From the NCBI GenBank assembly GCA_013349295.1, contig DUZW01000007.1:1-64000 (forward strand): a stretch of DNA of 64,000 nt. The letters are read 5' to 3'. Made by a program: the position numbers and the translations under genes. Origin of the DNA: Deltaproteobacteria bacterium (lineage in GTDB: Bacteria > Desulfobacterota > Desulfobulbia > Desulfobulbales > Desulfurivibrionaceae). Shown here in pieces: positions 9,227 to 18,251 of the stretch (within the stretch, counting starts at the first letter, position 1; every line of letters begins with the position of its first letter). Below the pieces are notes generated by a model. It made no database searches, had not been told where the DNA came from, and saw only the letters and a list, made by a program, of their open reading frames with translations.

Positions 9227-11491
9227 ATGAAATCTTCACATCCAGCCAATCCCAAAAAATCAACAGCGCCCAAGGTTCCGTTTTCACCTGACAGCAAGCA
9301 CCAAATTCGTGACATGCTTGCCACAAACAGATTCGGCACATTTTTCGGTGTTTCCCAAAAGGTTCTCGACTCGGTCTGGCAAGCCCTCACCTCCCCGACC
9401 GGTGAATCCGCCACTTACATCTCCATGGAAATAGGGGCGGATCTTGATGTTTTTCATCCGGTGCGCAACAAACTTCATCAACTCGAAATAACGGAACATC
9501 CGGATGAATCGATCAACCGATTCCTGCAACTATTCTTAAAGGGACCGGTCAAGATCCCCAACTACAGCGGCGGTCTCGGCATCCTTGCCGGAGACACCCT
9601 GAAAAGTTTCGCGGATTGCAAAATTCCGATAGTCGGGATATCCCTGCTGTACCGGAAAGGATATTTTTCCCAGATGGTCGATTCAAAAATCGGGCAGGTG
9701 GCCTGGGCTGCCGACTGGGCCCCGGAAAATACCCCGGGCCTGTATTTGCTGCACGACCCGAAATCCCCCACACAACCTCTCACCATTGAGGTTCCCTTTT
9801 ATGATCTCCAAGGGATACGATCCGTTGCCTGCGCCCATCTATGGCTCAAAATGGAGATAAACGAAGCCCTTGACTATTTTGTGCCGGAAATCCTTCTTGA
9901 TTACCAGACACCGCAGTCCCCCTCCTGGATTCAGGATGCCGCGCAACACCTTTACGACAGCAGTTCGGAAAAAGTAAAAGCAACCCAGCGTAGGCTCTTG
10001 GGTGTCGGCGTTGTCCCGGCCATGGAAGCCTTGGGCATAACCTCCCGCACCATTCATTTAAATGAACAACACGGCGTAGGCGTGGTTCTTTCCCTGATCA
10101 GCCAGCTCCTCCAGAATGAACATGGCCCCCAGTATGAAACAAAGGCAACGGACCAAGATATCCTCACCGCTGCGGCAGAAGTTGCCAAGCGCCTTGTCTT
10201 TACCATTCATACACCGGTTAAGGCCGGCCATGACCGTTTCAATATTTCCGTGTTTGACGATCTGATCAGCCCGTTCTGCAAGCACGCCCTGAATCTTCTG
10301 GCCAGGGAAGAGCACAACAACTACGTCTACAACTTCACCGCCATGGCCATGAAGCTCAACCGGGCCACCAACAGCGTAAGTCGACTCCACAAAGAAGTAA
10401 CCCAGAAGCAATTCCCGCAGTACGCAGACAAAATTACGGCTATCACCAACGGGGTGCACCATCTCACTTGGACAAGCGATGCCAAAGCAGAGCTGTACGA
10501 CACCTTTCCAGAATTGCACAACTGGAGGAGAGATCCCAGCGTTTTTGCCAAGGCTGAAACACTGCTGCGGCACAACAAATTCCGAACCTATTTTGAGCAG
10601 GCCTGGCGGACCGACACAATGATCCTGGTGGATTATGTAAACCGGATGCTCACCACCCATCGCAACCAGCGCCTTGCGACCTGGATTGATCCGCCCAACT
10701 ATCTTTCTTACCTGAGCATGGAGGAAGCCTCCCTGGATCACACGACCTTCACCCTGGGTTTTGCCAGACGCTTCTCCACTTACAAACGGGCGGATTTGAT
10801 CTTTGAAGATCTGGATCGCCTTACCGCAATGATTACGGAAAACAACTGGCCGGTGAATTTTATTTTTGCCGGCAAGGCCCATCCCTCGGATGAGCCCGGT
10901 CAAGATCTCATCCGAAACGTCCTGGCTGTTCAAGAAGAGCTGTACCAAAAAAGTCATGGTCTGGCAAAACTGGTCTTCATTCCGGGCTACGACATGCATG
11001 TCGCCAAAATGATGGTTGCCGGCTCCCATGCCTGGCTAAACAGCCCCAAACGCCCTCTAGAGGCCAGTGGCACCAGCGGGATGAAAGCCGCCATGAATGG
11101 CGTGCCCAACATCAGCATCATGGATGGCTGGTGGGTTGAAGGCTATCACGATGGCCGAACCGGCTGGAAATTCGGTTATGAAGATTCCATTTCCCATGAG
11201 CATTTCAGCGAGCAGCCTTCATCGCTTCTCTACAACGAAGACTCGGCCTCATTCTATACTGTTTTCCCGGAAATGCTGCGGTGGTTTTATGACCCTGCCC
11301 TGCATAATCAGTATATTGATAAGTGCATCGCCAATCTCTCCCTCAACTGCCCCATATTCAACACGCACCGCATGGCGGCGGAATATGTCGCCCGCTACGA
11401 CCTTGATCTTGCTCCGACGGTGAAACGGGAAATGAAAAAATTCCGCAGCCTCTACTGCAGCGACCCCTCTTTCCACGAACAATCAAAATGA
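9227..11491 (+). CDS. glgP: Alpha-glucan (glycogen) phosphorylase
   Basis: 754-aa GT35 phosphorylase of the shorter archaeal/bacterial type. It releases glucose-1-phosphate from storage glucans using pyridoxal phosphate. Signatures are YISMEIGADLDVFHP, NYSGGLGILAGDTLKSFADC (active-site glycine loop), HLNEQHGVGVVLSL and, near the C-terminus, SPKRPLEASGTSGMKAAMNG, whose Lys carries PLP. Most of the protein is in register with this family, with no gap or frameshift. It is monocistronic here, with no other glycogen genes nearby. Confidence 0.92.
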   Translation: MKSSHPANPKKSTAPKVPFSPDSKHQIRDMLATNRFGTFFGVSQKVLDSVWQALTSPTGESATYISMEIGADLDVFHPVRNKLHQLEITEHPDESINRFLQLFLKGPVKIPNYSGGLGILAGDTLKSFADCKIPIVGISLLYRKGYFSQMVDSKIGQVAWAADWAPENTPGLYLLHDPKSPTQPLTIEVPFYDLQGIRSVACAHLWLKMEINEALDYFVPEILLDYQTPQSPSWIQDAAQHLYDSSSEKVKATQRRLLGVGVVPAMEALGITSRTIHLNEQHGVGVVLSLISQLLQNEHGPQYETKATDQDILTAAAEVAKRLVFTIHTPVKAGHDRFNISVFDDLISPFCKHALNLLAREEHNNYVYNFTAMAMKLNRATNSVSRLHKEVTQKQFPQYADKITAITNGVHHLTWTSDAKAELYDTFPELHNWRRDPSVFAKAETLLRHNKFRTYFEQAWRTDTMILVDYVNRMLTTHRNQRLATWIDPPNYLSYLSMEEASLDHTTFTLGFARRFSTYKRADLIFEDLDRLTAMITENNWPVNFIFAGKAHPSDEPGQDLIRNVLAVQEELYQKSHGLAKLVFIPGYDMHVAKMMVAGSHAWLNSPKRPLEASGTSGMKAAMNGVPNISIMDGWWVEGYHDGRTGWKFGYEDSISHEHFSEQPSSLLYNEDSASFYTVFPEMLRWFYDPALHNQYIDKCIANLSLNCPIFNTHRMAAEYVARYDLDLAPTVKREMKKFRSLYCSDPSFHEQSK

Positions 11492-11816
11492 GACTGGATT
11501 AGCGCAGCCTGCACTCCTTGAGCGTAAAAACTACGACGACTCCGTTCTATGGTTTTTGCTGCTCCAGACACCCCTACAGGCACTTCATGCTGTTACCGGT
11601 GGCACTTGGCAAATCGCCAGACCTCTCAAAGTAATGCGCATGGCCTTCATGATTATGCCCGTCAAATTTAGCCACCGCGTTCCGTGCACGTGATGGCTTT
11701 GACGATATTGACCGGCACAACCAAATTGCACTTACGCGCAACGCACCAAAAAGAAGGGGCCATGGTTTATTGCAAACCATGGCCCCAATTTTAACTGTAC
11801 TTTCGAAAAGGATTAT
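11492..11816. other. Intergenic region between convergent genes
   Basis: 325 bases between the glgP stop and the foldase stop. The right end holds a terminator for the minus-strand foldase. The rest holds only a short minus-strand frame (11574-11780) with a His-rich stretch that I could not support as a gene. Confidence 0.5.
11748..11786 (-). terminator. Intrinsic terminator after the foldase gene
   Basis: Perfect 13-bp stem GGGGCCATGGTTT / AAACCATGGCCCC (11756-11768 and 11774-11786) with a 5-base loop, followed on the minus strand by TTCTTTTT. It ends the long mqn operon that finishes at 11817. Confidence 0.88.
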
Positions 11817-12818
11817 TTATTTTTTGGTTTGGGCCGTCAAGATCTTGATGGTCGCCTTGTCTTTGGCTTGGGCGATAAAAGCCTCGATATTGCCGGTGAC
11901 CTTTTCCTGCGTGAGATAGGCGGTGATTTTGGCCTTTGCTTCATCAAAGCTCACCGTCTTGGCTGGCTTTTTCTCGTCAAGCTTGATCAAGTGATAGCCG
12001 AATTCCGTTTCCACAACGTCACTGGTATCGCCGGGCATCATCTTGAAAACTGCCTGTTCGAAAGGCTTCACCATCTGGCCTCTGGGAAAAAATCCCAGAT
12101 CCCCGCCCCGCTCCTTGCTGGGACAGTCTGAAAACTGCTTGGCCAATTCTCCAAAATCAGAGCCATCCTTCAGCTGTTTTTTGATCTGAACAAGTTTTGC
12201 CCGCTTACGATCCTTATCTGCCTTGGGATCTGTTTCTTTTGCCGCAATAAGAATATGATGAGCATGGGCCATTTCCGGCTGCGCAAATTTATCCTGATTA
12301 TTGTTGTAGAAATCCTTGGCGTCCTGCTCGGTCACCTGGGCCTTGCCCTTGAACTTGGTATCGATGAATTTCTGAATAACCAGATTTTTACCTATCTGCT
12401 TGCGCAGCTCAGCCTCGGTGATGCCTGCTTCGCCAAGAGCCTTGGCAAAGGCCTTGTCATCGGCAAAACCCTTTTTGTATCCTTTCAATTCGTTGTCAAT
12501 ATCAGTGTTGCTTACGGTAATTCCGGCTTTTTTGCTTTCCTGACTCAACAATTCAAGCTTGATCATCTTCTCGAGAACCGATTCACGAAGCGTGGCCATC
12601 TCGGCTTCGCTGGGTTTGCGACCCTGTGCCTGGAAACGACCCAGAATCCCATTTATCTCACCCTGCACCGCCGCTGCAATAATAGGCTGACCGTTTACAA
12701 GAGCCGCGACTTCCTCTGCCTTCTTTTCCGGCTTGGACCAGACGCTGGCGGCAAAGACAACGGTGGCTCCAAGGGCCAACGAGACAAGAAGGGCTTTATG
12801 AATTTTTCCAAATTGCAT
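11817..12818 (-). CDS. Periplasmic SurA/PrsA-type peptidyl-prolyl isomerase
   Basis: 333 aa from ATG 12818 (AAAGGAA ribosome site; the frame extends to 12857). A signal peptide (MQFGKIHKALLVSLALGATV) is followed by a SurA-like N-terminal helical chaperone domain (residues about 35-190) and one parvulin rotamase domain (about 190-290). The rotamase domain shows AHHILIAAKE, FGELAKQFSDCPSKERGGDL, GFFPRGQMVKPFEQAVF and EFGYHLIKLDE. It assists outer-membrane or secreted protein folding. It is the last gene of the mqn operon, 31 bases after the UbiA-like gene; that link may be only transcriptional. Confidence 0.88.
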   Translation of the reverse strand: MQFGKIHKALLVSLALGATVVFAASVWSKPEKKAEEVAALVNGQPIIAAAVQGEINGILGRFQAQGRKPSEAEMATLRESVLEKMIKLELLSQESKKAGITVSNTDIDNELKGYKKGFADDKAFAKALGEAGITEAELRKQIGKNLVIQKFIDTKFKGKAQVTEQDAKDFYNNNQDKFAQPEMAHAHHILIAAKETDPKADKDRKRAKLVQIKKQLKDGSDFGELAKQFSDCPSKERGGDLGFFPRGQMVKPFEQAVFKMMPGDTSDVVETEFGYHLIKLDEKKPAKTVSFDEAKAKITAYLTQEKVTGNIEAFIAQAKDKATIKILTAQTKK

Positions 12819-12849
12819 GAGAGTTCCTTTAATTATGGTTTTTTTCCGG

Positions 12850-13701
12850 TCAAACAACTAACGAAAGCCAGGTTGCGATAAACAAGGTAAGACTGATAAG
12901 CCCGTTCATGGTAAAAAAAGACAGCTGAATACGAGACAGATCCTTCGGATTAACGACGACATGCTGATAAAAAAGGGCTCCAGCCGTAAGAGCAATTCCC
13001 AGGTAATAATAAAAATTCAGACCAGACACTATACCCGTGAGAACAAACAAAAGAAAGGCCAGACCATGAAAAAAAACCGCAAGTCTGAAGGCTTTTTCTC
13101 GGCCGAACCGTGAAGGCAGGGAAAAAAGTCCTGCCGCCTTGTCAAAATCGGCATCAAGACAGGCGTATACCGTATCAAACCCTGCGACCCAGAAAAGTAC
13201 TCCCAGTGAAAGGACAACAGGGAAATCAAAAAGGTTCCCTTTTACTGCAACCCAGCCGCCCAAGGGAGAAAAAGCCAGGGCAAGACCGAGAACCACATGA
13301 CAGAGCCAGGTAAAACGCTTGGTCAGGGAATAGAGAAAGGTAAGCCCCAGTGCAAAGGGGGACAACAAGAGGGTAAGAGGGTTGAGGTGATAGCAGGCAA
13401 CAAAATAAAGTAGAGCAAAAAGAAAAACCATCCCCCAGGCTTCCACCAGCCGCACCGTACCGGCGGGAATAGCCCGATCCGCGGTGCGGGGATTGGCGGC
13501 GTCAAACTTCCGATCGGCGATGCGGTTAAAGCCCATGGCCGCAGTCCGGGCTCCGACCATGGCCAGAATGATCCAGCCAAAGGTGGCACCATCGGGAACC
13601 CCACGCTTTGCCAGAAACGCCCCGATCAGGGCAAAGGGCATGGCAAAAACAGTATGCCCGAACTTGATCATCTCAAGCAAGTCCTTCACCTTCCGCAACA
13701 T
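12850..13701 (-). CDS. mqnP: UbiA-family prenyltransferase of menaquinone synthesis
   Basis: 283-aa multi-pass membrane prenyltransferase. Start at ATG 13701, with AGAGGTG upstream; the frame extends to 13725. The two aspartate-rich UbiA motifs are present: NRIADRKFDAANPRTADRAI (NxxxDxxxD) and CLDADFDKAAGLFSLP (DxxxD). Next to mqn genes, it most likely attaches the polyprenyl tail to the 6-naphthoate product of the futalosine route (the MqnP role) rather than to 4-hydroxybenzoate. No other ubiquinone gene is present. It lies 40 bases after the ubiX-like stop. Confidence 0.85.
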   Translation of the reverse strand: MLRKVKDLLEMIKFGHTVFAMPFALIGAFLAKRGVPDGATFGWIILAMVGARTAAMGFNRIADRKFDAANPRTADRAIPAGTVRLVEAWGMVFLFALLYFVACYHLNPLTLLLSPFALGLTFLYSLTKRFTWLCHVVLGLALAFSPLGGWVAVKGNLFDFPVVLSLGVLFWVAGFDTVYACLDADFDKAAGLFSLPSRFGREKAFRLAVFFHGLAFLLFVLTGIVSGLNFYYYLGIALTAGALFYQHVVVNPKDLSRIQLSFFTMNGLISLTLFIATWLSLVV

Positions 13702-13741
13702 CACCGCACCTCTCTGGCAACGCACCGATTACGCCCGATCA

Positions 13742-14320
13742 TCACGCCTTTTCCTCCGGAACAATACCCTCCCATCTGGGCAGGTCCTCAACCTCAATCC
13801 CGAGAAGTCCCGCCACCCGGCCCGCATACAGACGGGCCATCTCTTCGATGCTCCGCGGTCGATGATACAGGGCCGGCATGGGCGGACAGATGATAGCCCC
13901 AGCCTCATGCGCTTTGAGCATGTTCAGCAAGTGGGTCTTATTCAACGGTGTTTCCCGAACCGCCAGCACCAAGGGACGCCGCTCCTTGAGCATGACATCC
14001 GCGGCCCGGTGGATGAGATTACCGCAGACACCGTTGGCAATGGCGGCAAGGCTCCCCATGGTGCAAGGCAAAACCGCCATACCTGAAAAGTCGCTGGAGC
14101 CGCTGGACATGGGCGCGGCGAAATCGCGGACATCATGCCAGCGTGCGACATAATGATCAAGATCCGTCCGGGACATTCCGAGTTCCAACCCCAAAACCTG
14201 TTCGCCGGACCCGGAGATAAGCCCATGCACCTCAACCTCGCGGGAGTGGCAGATTTTGAGAAACTCCAGGGCGTAAACCGTTCCGGTAGCTCCGGTTATG
14301 GCCAAGACAATTTTTTTCAT
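13742..14320 (-). CDS. ubiX: UbiX-family flavin prenyltransferase
   Basis: 192 aa from ATG 14320 (MKKIVLAITGATGTVYALEF); the frame opens at 14335. The flavin-binding start GATG, LPCTMGSLAAIANGVCGNLI and the RPLVLAVRETPLN block are UbiX/Pad1 hallmarks. UbiX makes prenylated FMN for UbiD-type decarboxylases. In the futalosine pathway the matching decarboxylase would act on the prenylated naphthoate; no ubiD gene is inside this window. It lies inside the mqn operon. Confidence 0.88.
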   Translation of the reverse strand: MKKIVLAITGATGTVYALEFLKICHSREVEVHGLISGSGEQVLGLELGMSRTDLDHYVARWHDVRDFAAPMSSGSSDFSGMAVLPCTMGSLAAIANGVCGNLIHRAADVMLKERRPLVLAVRETPLNKTHLLNMLKAHEAGAIICPPMPALYHRPRSIEEMARLYAGRVAGLLGIEVEDLPRWEGIVPEEKA

Positions 14321-14423
14321 TTGATGGCCCCGCAAAAAGACGCGCCGCCATCGGTTTTCACGGCATGACTCGTTAATGCTATGTGCGGACCTGTTGCTTT
14401 CTTCTTTTTTTGCAAGGGCATCT

Positions 14424-15131
14424 TCATTTCACTCCCACATAGACCGTCACCACCCCAAAGGTCAACGGTCGATGGTAGGTTGTGGCAAACCCGGCCTCTC
14501 GCATCATACCCAGCAATTCTTCCGGCGCATAAAATTCCGCGATGGAACTGGCCAGATACTCATAGGCCTCCGTGTCGCCGGAAACAAGACCGGCAATCTT
14601 CGGCAACACCCGATTGAGATAAAAATTATAGAGCGGCTTGACCACCGGATTTTGCGGCCTGGAAAACTCCAGGATCAGCAGCTTCCCCCCCGGTTTAAGA
14701 ACACGATGCATTTCATTCAATCCCTGCTGGGTTCTCGCCAGATTCCGAACCCCGAAAGCAACGGTGACTCCCCAGACCGTACCGGTTTTTACGGGAATCT
14801 GCTCCCCGTCGCCGCAAACCGGCCCAATCCGCCCTTTCCGGTCATCGGCAGGAAGATGCTGCATTCCAGCCCGCAGCATGTCTTCACAAAAATCCACGGA
14901 CAACACTTGACGCTGTCTGGCCTGTCGGGTCAACTCGAGAGACAGGGGCAGGGTTCCGGCACAAAGATCCAGCACCACGCCCTCCGGAAACTCCCTCAAT
15001 TCCCGGGTGGTAACCCAGCGCCAGTAGCGGTCGATCTGAAAGCTCAACACCGAATTGAGAAAATCATATTTTCCGCTGATCGAGGAGAACTTTTCCTGAA
15101 CAAATTTCTTTTTTTCGTCTGGATTTTTCAT
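14424..15131 (-). CDS. ubiE: Demethylmenaquinone methyltransferase
   Basis: 235 aa from ATG 15131 (MKNPDEKKKFVQEKFSSISG), four bases after the mqnA stop; the frame continues upstream within mqnA. SAM-dependent class I methyltransferase of the UbiE/MenG family: KYDFLNSVLSF near the N-terminus, VLDLCAGTLPLSLEL (SAM motif I), VAFGVRNLARTQQGLNEMHR and VLKPGGKLLILEFSRP. It catalyses the last step of menaquinone synthesis, C-methylation of the ring. Confidence 0.93.
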   Translation of the reverse strand: MKNPDEKKKFVQEKFSSISGKYDFLNSVLSFQIDRYWRWVTTRELREFPEGVVLDLCAGTLPLSLELTRQARQRQVLSVDFCEDMLRAGMQHLPADDRKGRIGPVCGDGEQIPVKTGTVWGVTVAFGVRNLARTQQGLNEMHRVLKPGGKLLILEFSRPQNPVVKPLYNFYLNRVLPKIAGLVSGDTEAYEYLASSIAEFYAPEELLGMMREAGFATTYHRPLTFGVVTVYVGVK

Positions 15132-15135
15132 ATGC

Positions 15136-15975
15136 TTAATATATTCCGCAGACCTTAAGGGGAAGCGCCGTGGCAGGAACCTCGCCACGGAAAACAAGAT
15201 ACTCGAAAAAACGCCTCAGCGCCTCCTGCTTTTCACTGCCCAGATCATATTCAATACCCTTGAGATATCGGTAACAGGCATCTTCGTTCATGGGAACCCG
15301 CCCGGCCACAGTGGCGCTTATCTCCCGCAGCCGTTTCTTTCCCTCACGCAAACAACGGTGCAGTTCCTGATGGATGGCCAGGACGGTATCCGGAGCTGTC
15401 CGACAAAAATCCTCCCGCACGGCCCAGACCGCGAAGACAAAGGGCAGACCGGTACGGGCCTGCCACACCTCACCAAGATCGAGACGGTGGGGATAACTAT
15501 CTCCCGCAGCCAGACGCAAGGCCTCATCACCTATTGCCAGCACCGCGCTGGGTTTATCCATCCCTGCATCATTTTCCCTGGCCAAACCTGAACGATATCG
15601 GGGGCGAAGCTGATAAAACTCCTCCAAGATAATCTTTATCAAGCTCACCGACGTCTGGGACTGGGAACTGAGCTGGACAAGCCTATCATTCAATTGAGCG
15701 ACAGGGCATTCCGAAAAGAGAAAAACACTGCCCACCGGCCCGGTGGCCGAGATGGACAGATCGCTCAGAATCCTATACTCCCCCGAATGCAAAGCGTATT
15801 CCTGGGAGGAGACAAAACCGAGATCAAGCTCGTTTTTATGAAGCATACGGTTGAGCACCGAGGGCGGCGCCTCGGTAACCTGCCAGTCCGCGCGTTGCAC
15901 GGTTTGGCGCCATACCTCGTACAGGGGTGCGGTGTTGATGTAATTCACCATCCCGATTCTGGCCGTGATTTTCAT
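15136..15975 (-). CDS. mqnA: Chorismate dehydratase MqnA
   Basis: First enzyme of the futalosine menaquinone route: converts chorismate to 3-enolpyruvylbenzoate. A tandem ATG occurs at 15978 and 15975; I take the inner one, seven bases after GGAG, giving 279 aa starting MKITARIGMVNYINTAPLYE. Periplasmic-binding-protein fold signatures include LGFVSSQEYALHSGEYRIL, IGDEALRLAAG and LPFVFAVWAVRED. The start overlaps the mqnX stop region, so translation is probably coupled. Confidence 0.93.
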   Translation of the reverse strand: MKITARIGMVNYINTAPLYEVWRQTVQRADWQVTEAPPSVLNRMLHKNELDLGFVSSQEYALHSGEYRILSDLSISATGPVGSVFLFSECPVAQLNDRLVQLSSQSQTSVSLIKIILEEFYQLRPRYRSGLARENDAGMDKPSAVLAIGDEALRLAAGDSYPHRLDLGEVWQARTGLPFVFAVWAVREDFCRTAPDTVLAIHQELHRCLREGKKRLREISATVAGRVPMNEDACYRYLKGIEYDLGSEKQEALRRFFEYLVFRGEVPATALPLKVCGIY

Positions 15976-15979
15976 CATC

Positions 15980-17188
15980 TCACTCCAGCCACTCCAAGTG
16001 AATATCCGTGCCCGCCGAAGTAAGAAACTCAAAGAGTTCAGCCTCGTCCTTCGCCTGGCAGCGCACCGCCAGCAGGGAAGAGGAAACACCGGGAGCGATG
16101 GTGCCGTATTTTCCTTCGATTCCAAAAAGACGCGCGCCATTAAGCGAGGCCATGGCAAAGACCGCCTCGGGCCGGATATTCGGATGGTCTTCCCGCAACA
16201 ACTGCATTTCCCGCCAGAGGCTCAAGTGTGGGTTACTGGCCAGACTGTCCGTACCCAGCACCAGAGGGATGCCTTGCGCGAGCATTTTTTCCACCGGAGC
16301 CGCACCCACCCCCATGAACCGGTTACTGCCGGGGCAAAGGCAAACCGCACTCCCGCATGCGGCAAGAAGAGAAATCTCCTCATCGTCCAGATGCACACCA
16401 TGGACACAGAGGGTCTGTTCATCCAGCACCCCCAGGGAATCCAGATACCGGACCGCAGACACGCCGGGCACAATGAAGGCCTCAACCTCCACACCCCGCT
16501 CCACAAGAAAATCCCGGAACGGCCCGCTACCGGTGCGCAAAAATTCGATCTCCTGGGCAGACTCGGCTACATGCATGGAGAACAGACTCTTGGTGGCACG
16601 TGCCCTTTCCTTCAAGGCTCTGATCAGCGCAGGCCCAGTCGAATACGGAGCATGGGGTGTACAGCGAATATCGCCGCCGATCCCAGCCAAGGTCGCCAGG
16701 GCCGACTCCTCGCTTTTCCCGCACAGTCCGAGCAGCTCAAGAAAAAAGAGCACCTCGGTCTTGAAGCCCTCCCCCAACAATCGGCTTTCCGACATGTTGC
16801 CTATATCGGCCACGGTACGGCATCCCCCACCATAGAGACGGGCCAGGGCCATGAGCGCGGCATCATGCACGGTATCCTGATCGTGGTTTTCAGCACGGGC
16901 GGCGAGCAGACCCCTGATCCAACCGGTCATATCCCCGGGTGTTGGAGAATCCCCGGCCAAACCCGCCAGATAGGAAAGTTCGAGATGGGCATGGCAGTTC
17001 ACCAGCGATGGAACGATGACATGGCCTTCATAGTTTTCCAAACGGGCGTCAACGTCTTTCAATTCGGCATACGACCCCACCGCCGAAACCAAACCGTCTT
17101 CGGTGAGCACAGCGCCGTCGACGATGACCGGGCCATTGCCCGGGACCACAAATGGCGCCCGGTAGAGATAACGAGGGTATTCCTGCAT
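15980..17188 (-). CDS. mqnX: Aminodeoxyfutalosine deaminase-type amidohydrolase MqnX
   Basis: 402-aa metal-dependent amidohydrolase. The metal and active-site motifs are VNCHAHLELSYL (HxH), SMHVAESAQEIEFL, CVHGVHLDDEE and LVLGTDSLASNP. In this operon it most likely deaminates 6-amino-6-deoxyfutalosine (MqnE product) to futalosine, which the separate MqnB then cleaves. It begins two bases after the mqnC stop. The ATZ/TRZ family includes other deaminases, so context carries part of the assignment. Confidence 0.87.
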   Translation of the reverse strand: MQEYPRYLYRAPFVVPGNGPVIVDGAVLTEDGLVSAVGSYAELKDVDARLENYEGHVIVPSLVNCHAHLELSYLAGLAGDSPTPGDMTGWIRGLLAARAENHDQDTVHDAALMALARLYGGGCRTVADIGNMSESRLLGEGFKTEVLFFLELLGLCGKSEESALATLAGIGGDIRCTPHAPYSTGPALIRALKERARATKSLFSMHVAESAQEIEFLRTGSGPFRDFLVERGVEVEAFIVPGVSAVRYLDSLGVLDEQTLCVHGVHLDDEEISLLAACGSAVCLCPGSNRFMGVGAAPVEKMLAQGIPLVLGTDSLASNPHLSLWREMQLLREDHPNIRPEAVFAMASLNGARLFGIEGKYGTIAPGVSSSLLAVRCQAKDEAELFEFLTSAGTDIHLEWLE

Positions 17189-17190
17189 TC

Positions 17191-18246
17191 TTACACCAGG
17201 GTGTAGTCCATTTTGCGCTGCCTGGGAACACAGCCGGCGCCCTGAACCAATGCGCGGATCTCCTGCTCGGAGAGACGAAAGCCCACCCCGGCCGCAGCCA
17301 CCACGTTCTCCTCGATCATGGTGCTGCCGAAATCATTGGCCCCGAAAAAGAGCGAGAGCTGGGCAACCTTAGGCCCCTGGGTTACCCAGGAGGCCTGAAT
17401 ATTGTCGATATTATCGAGGAAGATCCGCGAGAGGGCCAGCATCCTCAGATAACCAAAGGCGGTGGTCTTGGGGAGATGGGAAAGCGCGGTATTGTCCGGC
17501 TGAAAGGGCCAGGGGATAAAGGCAGTGAAACCGCCGGTTTTATCCTGTAAGGCCCGGACCCTGGCAAGATGCTCGATACGCTCCGCCATGGTTTCAAGAT
17601 GCCCGAACATCATGGTCGCGGTGGTACGCATCCCAAGACCGTGCGCCTCTTCCATCACTCCGAGCCAGGCATCGGTGGAGCATTTGCGCGGCGCGGTTTC
17701 CTGCCGCACCCGATCGCAAAGGATCTCGGCTCCGCCGCCGGGGATGGAATCAAGCCCGGCCCGTTGCAAACGGATCAGAACCTCCCGCACCGGCAAGCCG
17801 GACAAGGTGGCAAAATGACAGACCTCGGGCGGGGAAAAGCCGTGAACATGGATGGTGTAGCCCTTGATAAAACGGAGCATCTCCTCGTAGAACTCCAAGG
17901 GCTTATCCGGATGGAGTCCACCTTGTAAAAGAATCTGGGTCCCACCCAACTCCTTGGTTTCCTCTATCTTTTCGCCAAGCTCGGCAAAGGAAAGCACCGA
18001 TCCCTCCGGATCTTCCGGAGCCTTGAAAAAAGCGCAGAACTTACAGGCTGAGACGCAGATATCGGTATAGTTGATATTGCGGTCGATGACATAGGTGACC
18101 ACCGGTTCCGGGTGTTTGCGCCTGCGGATGGCGTTGGCCAGAAAGCCCAGCTGGTAGAGATCGGCTTTTTCCGCAAGCATCAGGCCCTGGTCAACCGGAA
18201 GCCGCTCGCCGGCCAGCACCTTTTCCGTAATCCGTTGCATGTCCAT
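17191..18246 (-). CDS. mqnC: Cyclic dehypoxanthinylfutalosine synthase MqnC
   Basis: 351-aa radical SAM enzyme. The cluster motif CVSACKFC (CxxxCxxC) follows the family block TYVIDRNINYTDI. GGTQILLQGGLHPD, GLDSIPGGGAEIL and FIPWPFQPDNTAL are strongly MqnC-like. It cyclizes dehypoxanthinylfutalosine. The related enzyme upstream (mqnE) is clearly distinct in these same blocks. It starts five bases after the mqnE stop. Confidence 0.94.
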   Translation of the reverse strand: MDMQRITEKVLAGERLPVDQGLMLAEKADLYQLGFLANAIRRRKHPEPVVTYVIDRNINYTDICVSACKFCAFFKAPEDPEGSVLSFAELGEKIEETKELGGTQILLQGGLHPDKPLEFYEEMLRFIKGYTIHVHGFSPPEVCHFATLSGLPVREVLIRLQRAGLDSIPGGGAEILCDRVRQETAPRKCSTDAWLGVMEEAHGLGMRTTATMMFGHLETMAERIEHLARVRALQDKTGGFTAFIPWPFQPDNTALSHLPKTTAFGYLRMLALSRIFLDNIDNIQASWVTQGPKVAQLSLFFGANDFGSTMIEENVVAAAGVGFRLSEQEIRALVQGAGCVPRQRKMDYTLV

Positions 18247-18251
18247 GATGC

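Noticed and set aside
10058-11029. Long open frame (323 codons) on the minus strand inside glgP
   Set aside because: Antisense shadow of a well-supported phosphorylase; no family likeness and no ribosome site.
11574-11780. Minus-strand 68-aa frame with a FDGHNHEGHAHYF stretch
   Set aside because: It faintly recalls TumE/DUF6516 toxins, but it runs through the terminator stem, has no ribosome site and no partner antitoxin.
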